A program made the position numbers and the translations under genes. A DNA stretch of 64,000 bases from Psychrobacter sp. bablab_jr014 (GTDB taxonomy: Bacteria; Pseudomonadota; Gammaproteobacteria; Pseudomonadales; Moraxellaceae): NCBI RefSeq assembly GCF_016464015.1, contig NZ_JACDXT010000045.1, positions 1 to 64,000 on the forward strand, read 5' to 3'. The notes below the pieces were generated by a model that was not told the origin of the DNA, did not search any database, and was given only the letters and a program-made list of their open reading frames with translations. Below, in pieces: positions 62,827-64,000 of the stretch (the stretch's first letter is position 1; every line of letters starts with the position of its first letter).

Positions 62827-64000
62827 CTATTGTCCTTGTGTGGTAAATACGTTTTGATGGCTCGCGCTGTACTGTCCATCTTCACTGGTCACTGTGAGCG
62901 TAACAGGCGTCTGACCCTCATTTACTACCGCAGGATCGCCGTATATACTGACAGGTAAGTCAAAGTTTTCACCCGCAACCAAAGACACGGTTTCAAAACG
63001 TGTCTGCAAGCTCAAACCATCAACAGGCTCCAGCGTCAGACGATAGTCGTGCGCTTCTTGCGTTTTATTGGTAATCTTCACCACGTAGCTGTTTTCAATC
63101 ATGCCTTCAGCATTGGTCGAAGACAATTGATTGCGGTCACGGCGAATGTCAATCTCTAATGGCACGCGATCCACAAGCGCATAAATCAAGCCCCCAAACA
63201 ATACCGCCAACACGGCCAAATACGCAAACAGACGTGGACGTAGCAGCTTGCTTTTTTTCTTCTCGACCAACTGGTGCTCGGTAGTATAGCGAATCAGTCC
63301 GCGTGGGTAGCCGACTTTGTCCATAATATCATTACACGCATCAATACAAGCCGCACATTGGATACAAGCCACCTGTAAGCCATCACGAATATCAATACCC
63401 GTTGGGCATACCTGCACACACATCGTACACTCGATACAGTCGCCCAAATTCTCAGGATGCGTGCCTTTTTTGCGCGCACCGCGTGGCTCACCGCGCTCAT
63501 AGTCATACGAGACAATCAACGTGTCTTTATCAAACATCACACTCTGAAAGCGGCCATAAGGACAAATCTGTACACACATCTGCTCACGCATGTAGCCTGC
63601 ATTGGCATAAGTTGTGAAGGTAAAAATAAACATCGCCACCCATACCCATGCTGGCCAGTCAGGTACAGGAATGCCGTTCATACTTTGCCAGCTTTGATAC
63701 ATCAAATCTGTACCCGCCACATAGCTGACAAAGGTCGTTGCGGTGACAATCGATAGAATCAACCAAATACTATAGACAAGGGCGCGCTTTGCGGCTTTGC
63801 TGGCACTCATCGGTGCTTTATCGAACTTAATACGCTTGTTTCTATCGCCGATGACCAGCTTTTCGACATACTGATACATATGCGTCCAAATGGTCTGCGG
63901 ACAGGCGTAGCCGCACCATACGCGCCCCGCATAAACGGTCACCATAAATAAGCTAAAGGCGGCAATCATCGCAAAGATGGCAATAAAATAAAAATCTTGA
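62827..64000 (-). CDS. ccoG: Cytochrome c oxidase accessory protein CcoG (partial, 5' end outside window)
   Basis: The reading frame is open to the window edge; ten residues upstream of the first internal ATG (QDFYFIAIFA) continue the helix, so the start lies beyond 64000. Visible are VWCGYACPQTIWTH, three more membrane segments, two ferredoxin motifs (CIECTMCVQVCP and CIQCAACIDACN) and a C-terminal immunoglobulin-like domain (residues about 270-380). CcoG is a copper-reducing membrane ferredoxin needed for cbb3 oxidase assembly. fixH follows it. The gene is not broken, only cut by the window. Confidence 0.95.
   Translation of the reverse strand, partial: QDFYFIAIFAMIAAFSLFMVTVYAGRVWCGYACPQTIWTHMYQYVEKLVIGDRNKRIKFDKAPMSASKAAKRALVYSIWLILSIVTATTFVSYVAGTDLMYQSWQSMNGIPVPDWPAWVWVAMFIFTFTTYANAGYMREQMCVQICPYGRFQSVMFDKDTLIVSYDYERGEPRGARKKGTHPENLGDCIECTMCVQVCPTGIDIRDGLQVACIQCAACIDACNDIMDKVGYPRGLIRYTTEHQLVEKKKSKLLRPRLFAYLAVLAVLFGGLIYALVDRVPLEIDIRRDRNQLSSTNAEGMIENSYVVKITNKTQEAHDYRLTLEPVDGLSLQTRFETVSLVAGENFDLPVSIYGDPAVVNEGQTPVTLTVTSEDGQYSASHQNVFTTQGQ

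Noticed and set aside
1-64000. CRISPR array, prophage or intact insertion sequence
   Set aside because: No regularly spaced repeats, no phage structural genes and no transposase seen.

Overview
The window looks like a chromosomal segment of a gammaproteobacterium of the Moraxellaceae, most likely Psychrobacter. This is inferred from gene content, AT-rich spacers and protein style; no database search was possible. It holds about 47 protein genes and two tRNA-Asn genes. There is no rRNA, CRISPR array, prophage or intact insertion sequence. Most genes are housekeeping or stress functions, and two regions carry most of the unusual content.

Layout. 0-4.4 kb: a secreted PepSY protein, a lipoprotein, a small ribbon-helix-helix-like protein, two identical tRNA-Asn genes with their own promoters, and an aspartate aminotransferase. 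4.8-12.7 kb: a lipid-modification operon (SDR, COG2907-type flavoprotein, DUF1365, cyclopropane-fatty-acid synthase). A DUF2177 membrane protein that often travels with such clusters is cut off from it by a divergent MFS exporter/LysR pair. 13-24.9 kb: thioesterase, CDF metal exporter, Dps, UvrB, a LysR regulator near a Fur-box-like site, RecJ and two tandem TRIC channels. 25-34.5 kb: a DMT exporter, QueE, DapD, an alpha/beta hydrolase, a TAXI-TRAP uptake system and LipA. 34.8-39.3 kb: AcnB (GTG start), a PACE-type efflux protein and a second hydrolase.

39.3-53.1 kb is a tellurium-resistance-type (Ter) stress island. It combines three TerD-family proteins, a TerA-like protein, a DUF475/TerC-like membrane protein and an AIM24 protein. 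Beside these lies the Ter-linked biosynthetic gene set: ATP-grasp ligase, two phosphoribosyltransferase-like proteins, HAD phosphatase and CitE-like lyase. That set has been proposed to make a nucleoside-like metabolite. A NYN-type nuclease with two LOTUS/OST-HTH domains and a glutaminase sit inside the island; these two are the least expected members.

53.2-64 kb: RlmKL, a MscS channel, a Lpd-like flavoprotein, a Bcp-type peroxiredoxin lacking the usual resolving cysteine, a small secreted Cys-containing protein, QueC (partner of QueE above), TtcA, and FixH/CcoG for cbb3 oxidase assembly, with CcoG running off the end of the window.

Non-coding structure includes a 170-bp and a 277-bp inverted-repeat element (MITE-like), a relic of the first, tandem 13-bp repeats in the lipid operon leader, and many clear intrinsic terminators.
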